From Archivesica marissinica (Eukaryota; Mollusca; Bivalvia; Venerida; Vesicomyidae), in the NCBI GenBank assembly GCA_014843695.1, contig CM026404.1:81928977-81992976 (forward strand): a stretch of 64,000 nucleotides of DNA, read 5' to 3'. Below the pieces are notes generated by a model. It saw only the letters and a program-made list of their open reading frames with translations. It did no database searches and was not told the DNA's origin. Numbering within the stretch: the stretch's first letter is position 1; the number at the start of each line of letters is the position of its first letter. A program made the translations under genes and the position numbers. Below are positions 29,085-38,574 of this stretch, piece after piece.

Positions 29085-29405
29085 CAACATGGCGTCCATC
29101 ACTGTTGAAATATGGCAACCTCTTCCTTCCATGTCTGTTGTGGAATGATGTTATTCGGTGTGGGTGAATATATATTCACGCGTCACTTGAAATTCATACG
29201 CGTGTATAGTTCCAACTTAATATCCAAGTTAATTAAGGCTGTTGATCTTTTAATGTAAATAATAACTGATTTATGATTATTATTATTATTATTATTGTAA
29301 ATAATAGATGGCTATACAATACAATTGACCACACAAAGTCATGAAGAAAAACAAACCTAACTGATCATGGCGGAAGCGTTTGCCTATTGTGACGTAACAG
29401 TTTTC
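29085..29405. promoter_or_regulatory. Promoter-like region with YY1/ETS and CRE-like motifs
   Basis: CAACATGGCGTCC (about 29087) and ATCATGGCGGAAGCG (about 29364) resemble the ATGGCGG YY1 core, the second fused to an ETS-type CGGAAG. TGTGACGTAACA (about 29389) holds a CRE half-site. Such motifs commonly cluster near start sites of TATA-less animal genes. The region lies 90-400 bp upstream of the minus-strand ORF ending at 28632 and could act in both directions. This is motif reading only. Confidence 0.35.
29277..29297 (+). repeat. (ATT)n microsatellite
   Basis: About seven uninterrupted ATT repeats. Confidence 0.85.
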
Positions 29406-29460
29406 CATATATGGAGCGCCACCATGTTGACCTATTTGTGCGAAAACGAGACTTGGGGTA

Positions 29461-29993
29461 AATAAATACAAGCGCGTATGGACACGAGTGGCTCCAGGGG
29501 GGTGGTAATGTATGTCAAGCTTGTGATCGATGCGAGCTACGATACACTCTCATATGTTACAATTTAACAACATTTTCTCACTCCCACTCATCGCTCGTTA
29601 ATGATAAAATGTGCGTACGAATATACAACATACGGCTATTTTATATTACAATCTATATGATTACGTATATTCTAGTATTTTATTACTTTCGATCATGACC
29701 TATTGATGATATTATTATATATACACTGTTATTTGGCACAAGCAAAACACCTCGGAAATGCACCAGAATGCTTCTCCAAACAATGAGGGGGGGGGATATT
29801 CACACAGCGAATTCAAGCACCCCACTTAACGGCAATTGTTGGACCCGCACCTGGTACGGGTGACAGTCGTCGTTCCTATCATGAATGAATTCGATACCCA
29901 ATGGGTTCCGAACATAGTGGTAATGGGCAAGTTATTAGAAATCAACGACCTTAAACAGTCTCAAACGTATTAGATCTATAGATATATAATTAT
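29461..29993. other. Intergenic, nothing recognised
   Basis: AT-rich sequence with a short G run near 29788. No gene or repeat family assigned. Confidence 0.5.
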
Positions 29994-30141
29994 TGTACCA
30001 CATGAACTTGAAATGTTATCCATAAGCCACCAACGGTCTCGTACCTCTATCCTAGGACACCCCCCTCTATTCGTTTCTAGGATAGAGGTTCGAGACCGTT
30101 GGTGGCTTATGGATAACATTTCAAGTTCCTGTGATTGTACG
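29994..30141. mobile_element. Near-perfect foldback (hairpin) element, family F1
   Basis: The arms 29994-30053 and about 30078-30141 are reverse complements over about 60 bp, separated by a loop of about 24 nt. Outer ends read GTACCACATGAACTTG and, on the other strand, GTACAATCACAGGAACTTG. The inner part of the arm, TACCTCTATCCTA, also appears inside the F1-related minisatellites at 33675-33791 and 35383-35655. This looks like a miniature foldback transposon. The 63-codon minus-strand ORF across it is an artefact of the palindrome. Confidence 0.75.
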
Positions 30142-30845
30142 AATGTTCTGTTATGGAAGACAGTCATTATGTTCCAACATTTTTAATGAAACACTGTCAA
30201 GTACAACGCAAGACATCTCGATAAAGTGAACGTAAGCAGAATATCGATAACAAGTGTTATATGGAGAAAGTAATCACAAACGACCCCCCCCCCCCTTCAG
30301 CTTGTGTTCCATGCCCACATCTGTTTGTTTACCCGATATTCGAAACTGGGTCAAGACGTGTTTATGTTATTTGATCAGTATTTATAAAAGCAGGCTGTGA
30401 ATATCACGAGGCCCATATCCCCACCTCATTAAAATTAGTTTGCGCTTAGGTTCACTACGGGCTACGACACGCTCCCAGGGCGTATATGAAGTTAGAATTT
30501 AACAATATTAACTCGATCGCATCACTATTCAAATAAAATTAAAATAAATGCATACATTTTGTTTTATTTACTGTCGGCATGGTACATGCGTGCTGTGTAT
30601 AGTTTCTGGTTGATAATTTCTCTCGATCGGCAAGTTTCAATGTCTAGGTGATGCGCAGATAGCTTAAATCGTGTTAAAAACATAAAAGACATGATCGAGC
30701 TGGAGGGGGTGTTATGCAATATTTTTCACGTGACAAGTGAGAATTCCAAGCATTCCTTCAACATTACAGTTAATCCTATACAACGTAGTAACAGTTTATG
30801 AAGTGCAACAGTGGGTGGTTTTTGTGCGATTTGTGAGTGTGCTTA
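30142..30845. other. Intergenic, nothing recognised
   Basis: It contains a C-rich run at about 30284-30296 and otherwise AT-rich single-copy-looking sequence. No ORF of note. Confidence 0.5.
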
Positions 30846-30891
30846 ACGTTTATTTATCGTCGCTACAGGTTGTCCATATGAGCGACGCCTG
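30846..30891 (-). mobile_element. MetaSINE 3' tail fragment
   Basis: Only the last about 46 bp of the family survive (CGTTTATTTATCGTCGCTAC through AGCGACGCCT). It abuts the left end of the M1 element. Confidence 0.7.
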
Positions 30892-30902
30892 CGATTTGCA
30901 GT

Positions 30903-31603
30903 GATGATGAAGCTTATTTACCCTCGTCTCCGGCGAACCATGTGGGCGAGCGTACTAAGAAGTTTAGTTAACACTCATATATTATAAACTAAGGTGATTA
31001 CATTGTGTGAGTTAATAATACGATTTGAATGCCCAGCCCCGGCCATAGATTAGGCTACAAACACCAACATGTATATGGTCAGTACAGGAGTCACTCTATA
31101 CTGTCTCACATCTCATATTCGTAAATGTATGAATATGTTTGATGTATAATATTATGTGCTTGCTCAGCCCGGCCATAGATTAGGTTACAAGCACCAAAGT
31201 ATATAGAGTCGGTACCAGAGTCACGCTGTACTAACACGCATTTAAATAATGCGATTTGAAAGGTGATGATTGAGCTTATAAATAACCCTCGCCGCTGGCG
31301 AAACTTGAAAGTAGGTCCGGTGTATGTTTTATTAACAGTTACCGTATGACGAGTAACTTAGCCACGTATAGCGAGATCATACACACGAAACATGTTTGGA
31401 CCTGCACAGTGCGTGCAGTGACAAACAATATCACAGTTTTACATAGAATAACATGTAAAGGAAATGGCATCACCTGGGTGTATAGTAAGATTAAAAGTGA
31501 AACAAAGAAACAATTCAACTCCGGATTGGGTCGGGAGACCTGACCAGCGCTCGCCCATATGGTTCGCCGGCGGCGAGGGTAATTAAACTCAATCAGCATC
31601 ATC
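30903..31603. mobile_element. Nested MITE-like element M1 with inverted termini
   Basis: The left end reads GATGATGAAGCTTATTTACC continuing through CCGGCGAACCATGTGGGCG. The right end, read on the other strand, gives GATGATGCTGATTGAG, TTACCCTCGCCGCCGGCG and AACCATATGGGCGAGCG. A second, inner left-type terminus lies at 31264, so a 340-bp element (31264-31603) appears nested in, or derived from, the longer one. No transposase is encoded, so it would be non-autonomous. Solo M1 ends also occur at about 35083, 37208 and 51027. Confidence 0.6.
31190..31570 (+). repeat. Direct duplication, copy 1 (with 32193-32573)
   Basis: About 380 bp from AAGCACCAAAGTATATAGAG to GACCAGCGCTCG are nearly identical in the two copies; I see only a few substitutions (for example TACCAGAG/TACCGGAG, ACAAACAA/ACACACAA, GCCC/GCTC). 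It covers most of the inner M1 element, and the 65-codon ORF in each copy is part of it. Confidence 0.85.
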
Positions 31604-31618
31604 AGATCTAACCTGTTC

Positions 31619-31785
31619 ACCCCCCCCCCCCCGTCTAACTCTATTAATATTAACAGTCATTCGGATGGGACTTTAAACCGAGGTCTCGTGTCGGTGCTGT
31701 ACGCCGTGCACGTAAAAGAACAAGAGGAGATTCTGGAATGGGTCTCTGTCTGTATGTATCATTGAACTATCCTCCAAAAATCTAT
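31619..31785 (+). mobile_element. Truncated MetaSINE (plus), one arm of an inverted pair
   Basis: It starts inside the tRNA-like head (CCCCGTCT) and runs through GATGGGACTTTAAACCGAGG to CACTATCC-like sequence, losing the 3' tail. It lies tail to tail with the minus copy at 31797-31994. Confidence 0.8.
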
Positions 31786-31796
31786 ATGTATGTGTG

Positions 31797-31994
31797 TTTT
31801 ACGTTTATTTATATCGTCGCTACCGGTTGCCCATATGAGCGACGCCTCCTGAAGAGATTAGTTATTTTAGATTTTTGGAGGATAGTGCAATGATACAGAC
31901 AGAGACCCATTCCAGAGTCTCCTCTGGTTCTTTTACGTGCACGGTGTACAGCACCGACACGAGACCTCGGTTTAACGTCCCATCTGAAAGACTG
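31797..31994 (-). mobile_element. MetaSINE lacking head (minus), other arm of inverted pair
   Basis: It carries the complete tail and Meta-like domain but ends before the tRNA-like head. With the preceding copy it forms an inverted repeat of about 120 bp per arm that could fold in RNA. Confidence 0.8.
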
Positions 31995-32055
31995 ACACAT
32001 ATGTATGTCCATGTATTGCCTTATAATGTGTTAACTGTCGAATGTTTTACATAAT

Positions 32056-32192
32056 TATGCAATAAAATATAGTAGGCCTAAAATCAAGAAGCAGTCTTCA
32101 ATTTGCTGTCCGATTAGCGCAGTGGTTAGCTCGCTCACTTCTCACCAATGCAACCCGGGTTCGATCCTCGGATCGAAAAATATGTGATATGG
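32056..32192 (+). mobile_element. SINE-G head fragment with 5' flank, duplicated at 32577
   Basis: The tRNA-like head (GTCCGATTAGCGCAGTGG, then GGGTTCGATCCTCGG) stops at ATATGGTA, exactly where the 32193 duplication begins. The same flank and head recur at 32577-32716, so the 380-bp block is sandwiched between two copies of this segment. Confidence 0.8.
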
Positions 32193-32573
32193 TAAGCACC
32201 AAAGTATATAGAGTCGGTACCGGAGTCACGCTGTACTAACACGCATTTAAATAATGCGATTTGAAAGGTGATGATTGAGCTTATAAATAACCCTCGCCGC
32301 TGGCGAAACTTGAAAGTAGGTCCGGTGTATGTTTTATTAACAGTTACCGTATGACGAGTAACTTAGCCACGTATAGCGAGATCATACACACGAAACATGT
32401 TTGGACCTGCACAGTGCGTGCAGTGACACACAATATCACAGTTTTACATAGAATAACATGTAAAGGAAATGGCATCACCTGGGTGTATAGTAAGATTAAA
32501 AGTGAAACAAAGAAACAATTCAACTCCGGATTGGGTCGGGAGACCTGACCAGCGCTCGCTCATATGGTATGCA
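32193..32573 (+). repeat. Direct duplication, copy 2 (with 31190-31570)
   Basis: Near-identical second copy, cut off at GCTCGCTCATATGGTA before the right M1 terminus. It sits inside a duplicated SINE-G segment, which suggests a template-switch or unequal-exchange event. Confidence 0.85.
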
Positions 32574-32627
32574 ATAATTATGCAATAAAATATAGTAGGC
32601 CTAAAATCAAGAAGCAGTCTTCAATTT

Positions 32628-32848
32628 GCTGTCCGATTAGCGCAGTGGTTAGCTCGCTCACTTCTCACCAATGCAACCCGGGTTCGATCCTCGGATCGAA
32701 AAATATGTGATATGGTACGGTGGTCGCCAGATCGGACAGGTGGGTTTTCTCCGGGTACTCCGGTTTCTTCCCACACGAATGACCACATATAGGCCTACGC
32801 TTTCATCCGCGCCAACAAGATTGTTTAATATAAGATGTTAGAACTTGT
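32628..32848 (+). mobile_element. SINE-G, complete head and body
   Basis: SINE-G has a tRNA-like head (GTCCGA pairing with TCGGAC, an A-box-like TTAGCGCAGTGG, a B-box GGTTCGATCC, and CTC in the anticodon position, Glu-like). The body contains CTCCGGTTTCCTCCCACAC in most copies, and the tail has AATATAAGTTGTTAGAACTTG. This copy ends directly against the MetaSINE at 32853. Confidence 0.85.
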
Positions 32849-32852
32849 GTGT

Positions 32853-33123
32853 GCGTCGCTACCGGTTGTCCATATGAGCGACGCCTCCTGAAGAGATTAG
32901 TTATTTTAGATTTTGGAGGATAGTGCATGATACAGACAGAGACCCATTCAAGAACCTCCTCTGGTTCTTTGTAAACGTACACGGTGTAAAGCACCGACAC
33001 GAGACCTCCGTTTAACGTCCCATCTGAAAGACTGTTAATTTTATTAGGGTCAGACGGGGGATCGAACCTGCGATCCCTGGATTACCAGTCCAGCGTGTTA
33101 CCACTGGACTACATATCCGTCTG
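32853..33123 (-). mobile_element. MetaSINE, full length
   Basis: On the minus strand the head forms a good cloverleaf: acceptor stem CAGACGG/CCGTCTG in intact copies, A-box TGTAGTCCAGTGG, anticodon stem CTGGA/TCCAG with loop CTGGTAA (GGT, Thr-like) and B-box GGTTCGATCCC. The middle has GATGGGACGTTAAAC, and the 3' end is AATAAACGTAAAAC-like in other copies. The A and B boxes are an internal RNA polymerase III promoter. Confidence 0.88.
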
Positions 33124-33530
33124 TAGAACTTGCTTCGCAATCGTTGTGAAATAAATTGTTTAAAGCCTTCAAGTAGAAACCAAGCGAAACATATATATAT
33201 ATACACATAGCCGTAACATTATAATGTGAACCCCCAACGGAAAATTACTTTCGTGAACTTATAATAGTAAAATTGTGTCAGGACCATCTTCTCAGATCAT
33301 CTTAAATTTAAGTGAAATGATTAGGAGCTCAAACGTGGTCCATTTTATGTTCTAATATATAATCGACGGGCCTCAAACAAGGATAGATACTACAGTCTAT
33401 TTTTGGCATGAAAGTAGTTCTGAAAACGTTACTCGTGCGTTTCAAGGTCACAGACGTAGCGAAATCGTAAACACACCTATTACGCACATTGATATGTGTT
33501 TATATCGAAATTGTCACGTACTGTTGTATA
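33124..33530. other. Intergenic, nothing recognised
   Basis: AT-rich with a short TA run near 33190. No ORF or repeat family assigned. Confidence 0.45.
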
Positions 33531-33811
33531 ACCACAGGAACTTGATAGTATAGCCTTAATGCACAACATATATTGTACCTCTATCATAAGACCCCTATAC
33601 TTTAAGGTATAACATATTGTACCTCTGAAGACTATCAAATGTGTTTATAAATACTATCATAACTGGGGGGGGGGGGGGTAGATCCTATGATAGAGGTAGG
33701 CCTACATGGTTGTTGGTGCATTTATACTAAATGGCGTCGGGTAGGGGGTCCTAAGATAGAGGTACGGTGCATTTATACTAAATGGCGCGGGGGAAACCTA
33801 GGTGTGTGTTT
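33531..33811. mobile_element. F1-related terminus and two minisatellite units
   Basis: It opens with CCACAGGAACTTGATAG, matching the F1 foldback end. It contains short inverted segments (ATTGTACCTCTATCATAAGA and ATCCTATGATAGAGGTA) and then two units of a roughly 57-bp repeat (GATAGAGGTA, TTTATACTAAATGGCG, G run). The matching opposite terminus is at about 35716-35745. Confidence 0.55.
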
Positions 33812-34187
33812 ACGGAGTCAGATACATGATCGCAGTTTTCAAACACTGTTTTGTCTGAAGGCACACACAGGCAATATATATGTTTTTGCACTGCATCTCA
33901 GCGAATCAGTTCATTCTGGGAAATCTAATCTAAACCACAAGTTAAAATACTAGCTCCATATTACTGTAAATAGGCAATCGCGTTGCGTGCTCCGTTGAAG
34001 CAGATAGCGGTTTCAGTGTGGGGTTGGAAGGGGGGGTACCTCCACCCCTCACTAAGATTGCCCCCCCCCCCACAACCGAAATCAACCCCACCGCTTTGTT
34101 TGTGTGTTTTTTCTAACGTACAAACTGCCGCCACACTTTCTTGCACGGATTAGATTCTATATTTAAGAGTTATCATAACACAATGAA

Positions 34188-34437
34188 GCTGTCCGATTAG
34201 CGCAGTGGTGAGCGCGCTCGCTTCTCACCAATGCAACCCGGTTTCGATCCTCGAACAGGGAAGTATGTGAGATGGTACGGCGGTCGCCAGATCGGACAGG
34301 TGGGTTTTCTCCAGGTACTCCGGTTTCCTCCCACACGAATGATCACATTTACGCTTTCATCCGCGCCAACGAGAGTGATTAATATAAGTTGTTAGAACTT
34401 GCTTCGCAATCGTTGTAAAATAAATAAAGTTTAAAAC
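34188..34437 (+). mobile_element. SINE-G, full length
   Basis: Complete copy ending AATAAATAAAGTTTAAAAC. It is within duplication copy 1, and its twin is at 36313. Confidence 0.88.
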
Positions 34438-34516
34438 AATGAAGCCTGCTACACATATTCTTGGATCATAACACAATGCAGAGCGCAAGAACCATAACTC
34501 TATCTTCAAAGATTTG

Positions 34517-34747
34517 AAGTCGTGATAGCTCAGTGGTTGCGCGTTCGCTTCAGGTGTGAACGGTCCGGAGTTCGAGCCCCACTGGAGCCGTTACGAGTGT
34601 GCCCTTAGGCAAGGCATTTAAATTCCACATGCCTCTTCTCTCTCCCTCGTGACGATGGATTCCATCCGGAATGAGGTATCGAGAGTGATTAATATAAGTT
34701 ATAACAACTTGTTTCACAATCGATCTCAAATAAATTTGTATAAACTA
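34517..34747 (+). mobile_element. SINE-L, full length
   Basis: SINE-L has a tRNA-like head with A-box TGATAGCTCAGTGG, an anticodon arm TTCGC-TTCAGGT-GTGAA (CAG, Leu-like; the stem is perfect in the copy at 55986) and B-box GAGTTCGAGCC. The body has CTCTTCTCTCTCCCTCG, and the tail AGAGTGATTAATATAAGTT resembles that of SINE-G. Confidence 0.87.
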
Positions 34748-35082
34748 AAGATTTGTGAATTACATACCTCTCCATAATGTAAATCCGTGGACCACTATCG
34801 ATTCCTAGCTCATCTCAGCCATGGGTGGACGTGGTGCATTGTGCCCAGATGGTCCTCGGGGTATTGAGCTTATCTATGTTAATCACAAAGAAGTGTTGTA
34901 GTTAACAGTTAACAACTAAATCCAACAACATTTTCATACAATGATGTAGATACGTCACGAAGTGTTATATTACTTAATGTCCATGAAGTTCTTTAACACG
35001 GAGTAAAGTTTTGAAATGTTTGCGCACACATTTCTTAACACTATCTACTTTATTTTAATATTCTTGATTCTTAGTGCAGAAG

Positions 35083-35110
35083 ATTGAGCTTATTTACCCT
35101 CGCCGCCAGC
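35083..35110 (+). mobile_element. Solo M1 terminus
   Basis: GATTGAGCTTATTTACCCTC followed by GCCGCCAGCGA matches the M1 left end and directly precedes a MetaSINE. The second copy is at 37208-37235. Confidence 0.5.
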
Positions 35111-35115
35111 GAATG

Positions 35116-35376
35116 TTTTACGTTTATTTATCGTCGCTACCGGTTATCCATATGAGCGACGCCTCCTGAAGATATTAGTCATTTTAGATTTTGGAGGATA
35201 GTGCAATGATACAGACAGAGACCCATTCCAGAGTCTCCTCTGGTTCTTTTACGTGCACGGTGTAAAGCACCGACACGAGACATCGGTTTAACGTCCCACT
35301 GAAAGACGTTATTGTATTAGGGTCAGACGGGGGATCGAACCTGCGATCCCTGCTTACCAGTCCAGCGTGTACCACA
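35116..35376 (-). mobile_element. MetaSINE, nearly full length
   Basis: Tail, Meta-like domain and most of the Thr-like head are present; a few bases are missing in the anticodon arm and the 5' end is cut where the F1 minisatellite begins. Confidence 0.85.
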
Positions 35377-35745
35377 GTGCCTTTCTAAATGGCGCGCGGG
35401 GGGGGGGTCCTAGGATAGAGGTACGATCCTTTTCTAAATGGCGCTGGGGGGGGGTCCTAGGTAGAGGTCATGTTTGTGGTGCCTTTATACTAATGGCGTG
35501 GGGGGGGTCCTAGGATAGAGGTACGGTGCCTTTATACTAAATGGCGCGGGTGGTCCTAGGATAGAGGTACATGGTTTGTGGTGCCTTTATACTAAATGGC
35601 GTGGGGGGGGGGTCCTAGGATAGAGGTATTGTGCCTTTATACTAAGGGCTTCAATGGTGCCAAATACGATTATATGGTGGTCATATGAAGGAAGTATAAG
35701 GAATTTGGTGTGTTATGGATAAAATCTCAAGCTCCTGTGGTATAG
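35377..35745. mobile_element. F1-related minisatellite and right terminus
   Basis: Five to six units of about 50-60 bp contain CTAAATGGCG, a G run, TCCTAGGATAGAGGTAC and TGCCTTTATACT. The stretch ends with TTATGGATAAAATCTCAAGC and TCCTGTGGTAT, an inverted version of the F1 end. Together with 33531 this could delimit a 2.2-kb foldback-type element enclosing duplication copy 1. Confidence 0.6.
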
Positions 35746-36312
35746 CAGGGACAAATGAATTGATTACGTTTTGCTTACGTTTTACACGGGTGGATCGAGA
35801 TGCTCCAAGTCGGGAGTGTTTTGTTATCCTGTTTTATAATTAAGTTCCATTGATAACCGGGGGTACTTAAATACGTTCTCAACTTACATACTTGCAGGGG
35901 ACACTCTGTAGGCCTACCATAATCATTGTCCTGAATTCGGAGTCAGATACATGATCGCAGTTTTCAAACACTGTTTTGTCTGAAGGCACACACAGGCAAT
36001 ATATATGTTTTTGCACTGCATCTCAGCGAATCAGTTCATTCTGGGAAATCTAATCTAAACCACAAGTTAAAATACTAGCTCCATATTACTGTAAATAGGC
36101 AATCGCGTTGCGTGCTCCGTTGAAGCAGATAGCGGTTTCAGTGTGGGGTTGGAAGGGGGGGTACCTCCACCCCTCACTAAGATTGCCCCCCCCCCCACAA
36201 CCGAAATCAACCCCACCGCTTTGTTTGTGTGTTTTTTCTAACGTACAAACTGCCGCCACACTTTCTTGCACGGATTAGATTCTATATTTAAGAGTTATCA
36301 TAACACAATGAA

Positions 36313-36562
36313 GCTGTCCGATTAGCGCAGTGGTGAGCGCGCTCGCTTCTCACCAATGCAACCCGGTTTCGATCCTCGAACAGGGAAGTATGTGAGATGG
36401 TACGGCGGTCGCCAGATCGGACAGGTGGGTTTTCTCCAGGTACTCCGGTTTCCTCCCACACGAATGATCACATTTACGCTTTCATCCGCGTCAACGAGAG
36501 TGATTAATATAAGTTGTTAGAACTTGCTTCGCAATCGTTGTAAAATAAATAAAGTTTAAAAC
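36313..36562 (+). mobile_element. SINE-G, full length (duplicated copy)
   Basis: Twin of 34188-34437 with one visible substitution in the body. Confidence 0.88.
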
Positions 36563-36641
36563 AATGAAGCCTGCTACACATATTCTTGGATCATAACACA
36601 ATGCAGAGCGCAAGAACCATAACTCTATCTTCAAAGATTTG

Positions 36642-36872
36642 AAGTCGTGATAGCTCAGTGGTTGCGCGTTCGCTTCAGGTGTGAACGGTCCGGAGTTCGA
36701 GCCCCACTGGAGCCGTTACGAGTGTGCCCTTAGGCAAGGCATTTAAATTCCACATGCCTCTTCTCTCTCCCTCGTGACGATGGATTCCATCCGGAATGAG
36801 GTCTCGAGAGTGATTAATATAAGTTATAACAACTTGTTTCACAATCGATCTCAAATAAATTTGTATAAACTA
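36642..36872 (+). mobile_element. SINE-L, full length (duplicated copy)
   Basis: Twin of 34517-34747. Confidence 0.87.
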
Positions 36873-37240
36873 AAGATTTGTGAATTACATACCTCTCCAT
36901 AATGTAAATCCGTGGACCACTATCGATTCCTAGCTCATCTCAGCCATGGGTGGACGTGGTGCATTGTGCCCAGATGGTCCTCGGGGTATTGAGCTTATCT
37001 ATGTTAATCACAAAGAAGTGTTGTAGTTAACAGTTAACAACTAAATCCAACAACATTTTCATACAATGATGTAGATACGTCACGAAGTGTTATATTACTT
37101 AATGTCCATGAAGTTCTTTAACACGGAGTAACGTTTTGAAATGTTTGCGCACACATTTCTTAACACTATCTACTTTATTTTAATATTCTTGATTCTTAGT
37201 GCAGAAGATTGAGCTTATTTACCCTCGCCGCCAGCGAATG

Positions 37241-37425
37241 TTTTACGTTTATTTATCGTCGCTAACGGTTGCCCATATGAGCGACACCTCATGAAGAGAT
37301 TAGTCATTTTAGATGTGTGGACGATAGATACAGACAGAGACCCATTCCAGAGTCTCCTCTGGTTCTTTTACGTGCACGGTGTAAAGCACCGACATGATAC
37401 CTCGGTTTAAAGCCCAATCTGCCGG
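37241..37425 (-). mobile_element. MetaSINE lacking head, inserted in an M1 end
   Basis: The tail and Meta-like domain are present but more diverged than the copy at 35116. It is flanked by GCCAGCGA and GCCGGCGA, which together restore an M1 terminus and look like a target-site duplication. Confidence 0.7.
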
Positions 37426-38020
37426 CGAGCCATGTGTTTCTAAATAATAAACTCTTGGTTTTATAGTAGTTGTGTTAATGGCAGTTGACCGGATAACGGA
37501 TAATAGACAATCTTATCAACTCTAGCCTGATTCTTAGATAAAATAAACAAACAAATATGTCAACGTGATTTTAACAAATAGTGTCTAATCTGATTTTTTC
37601 TTTTCAAACTGGAAGCCATTGGTGACAAAGAACATAGTATTAATTCTGGCTTATAGCTTTAGGGCAGGAAATGACTGTCACGTGAAAGTATTTCAGTTAT
37701 GATATTAGTGATAAATTGTAAACAAGTTGACAGTAAGTGCTAAAAGCTAAATAATGAGAAATTGAGTACAACGGTTCCAAACTTCTTAAGCATAGACTTA
37801 CTACTGTGTATTTTTAAAATAAACATCATATTTAAAATGTACACGTTCCACTGAACAATCATTTTGATATCACACTATTTATAGTATCACCTGATAATCA
37901 ACATAGTGTGGTTGAGTGGGGATTCGAACCCACGACCACATGGGTTACTAGTCAGCGTATTACCGTCGCATTACGGATCCACTAGTTGATTTGATCTCTG
38001 GCTGGAAGTTTAATATATTA
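37426..38020. other. Intergenic; tRNA-like sequence at 37917-37985 (minus)
   Basis: The minus-strand segment has a good B-box (GGGTTCGAATCC), and the ends AGTGG/CCACT could pair. The anticodon arm is poor (loop CTAGTAA). I read it as a SINE head or tRNA pseudogene, not a working tRNA gene. The rest is unassigned. Confidence 0.35.
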
Positions 38021-38551
38021 TTTAAAGCGACATAATGTACATCGCAAAAAGCAAATAAATGCATTTTCACGTATAAATGCATTGTTACTACAAATTCTTC
38101 CGAATACATTCGAACACTAGCATTGAATCAATAAACAGTGTTTTTGTGATCTACAAACTTTCAAAATTGAAAATAGGATTTAATATAACGGTCATCCATG
38201 CTTCTGAATTGACGTTTGTTTGTCATCGGAGTCAATACTAAACGCGAGATAATGTCGTTTAGAGATAATTTAACTAAGGTTAGTCTACAAATAAATATGC
38301 ATAGGCACACACGTGAGATATAACGGTATATATATCTGTACCATAAATCGTGTTATTCAGGACACAAGTATTTTATTACGCATGTATGTCGACCCTTTTT
38401 AGTTATGTCAACAAACAGCGTATACAACGTTTGTTTATTAGTTGAACTACTCAGTTTTTGGAGGTAAATGTTTGGAAATAAATTATACAATATAATAGGA
38501 AATTACATTCTGTAGAAATTTGCGTTTTCACTGATGTAGTGTTGCTTTAAA
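38021..38551. mobile_element. MITE-like element M2, 531 bp
   Basis: The left end is TTTAAAGCGACATAATG, and the right end on the opposite strand is TTTAAAGCAACACTACATC. The inner parts also echo each other (TTTTCACG/GTGAAAACGC). No protein is encoded. Diverged relatives lie at 39311-39965 and 48115-48232, and a lone end (TTCAAAGCGACACTATA) at about 53451. Confidence 0.6.
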
Positions 38552-38574
38552 GTCATATTCCTGTTAGTGTATGC

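Larger units (their letters stand above)
33813..35187 (+). repeat. Tandem segmental duplication, copy 1
   Basis: It runs from CGGAGTCAGATACATGATCG to the MetaSINE at 35116 and a little into it. Four checkpoints along its length match copy 2 at a constant offset of 2125 bp, so no net indel separates them. I see only a few substitutions (for example CGCCAACG/CGTCAACG, GGTATCGAG/GGTCTCGAG, AAAGTT/AACGTT). It carries one SINE-G and one SINE-L. Minus-strand 61-codon ORFs at 33961 and 36086 are the same artefact in both copies. Confidence 0.92.
35938..37312 (+). repeat. Tandem segmental duplication, copy 2
   Basis: Second copy of 33813-35187 at an offset of 2125 bp. Similarity drops inside the MetaSINE near 37312, suggesting that the breakpoint or a later conversion lies within that SINE. 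Confidence 0.92.

Noticed and set aside
29367..29465. 32-codon plus-strand ORF starting in ATGGCGGAAGCG
   Set aside because: Too short to support on its own. Its ATG coincides with a YY1/ETS-like motif, so the motif alone may explain it. Mentioned only as a possible divergent exon.
30903..32573. 65-codon ORFs at 31346 and 32351 as a duplicated gene
   Set aside because: They lie inside the M1-derived duplication, have no domain, and are paired only because the DNA is duplicated.
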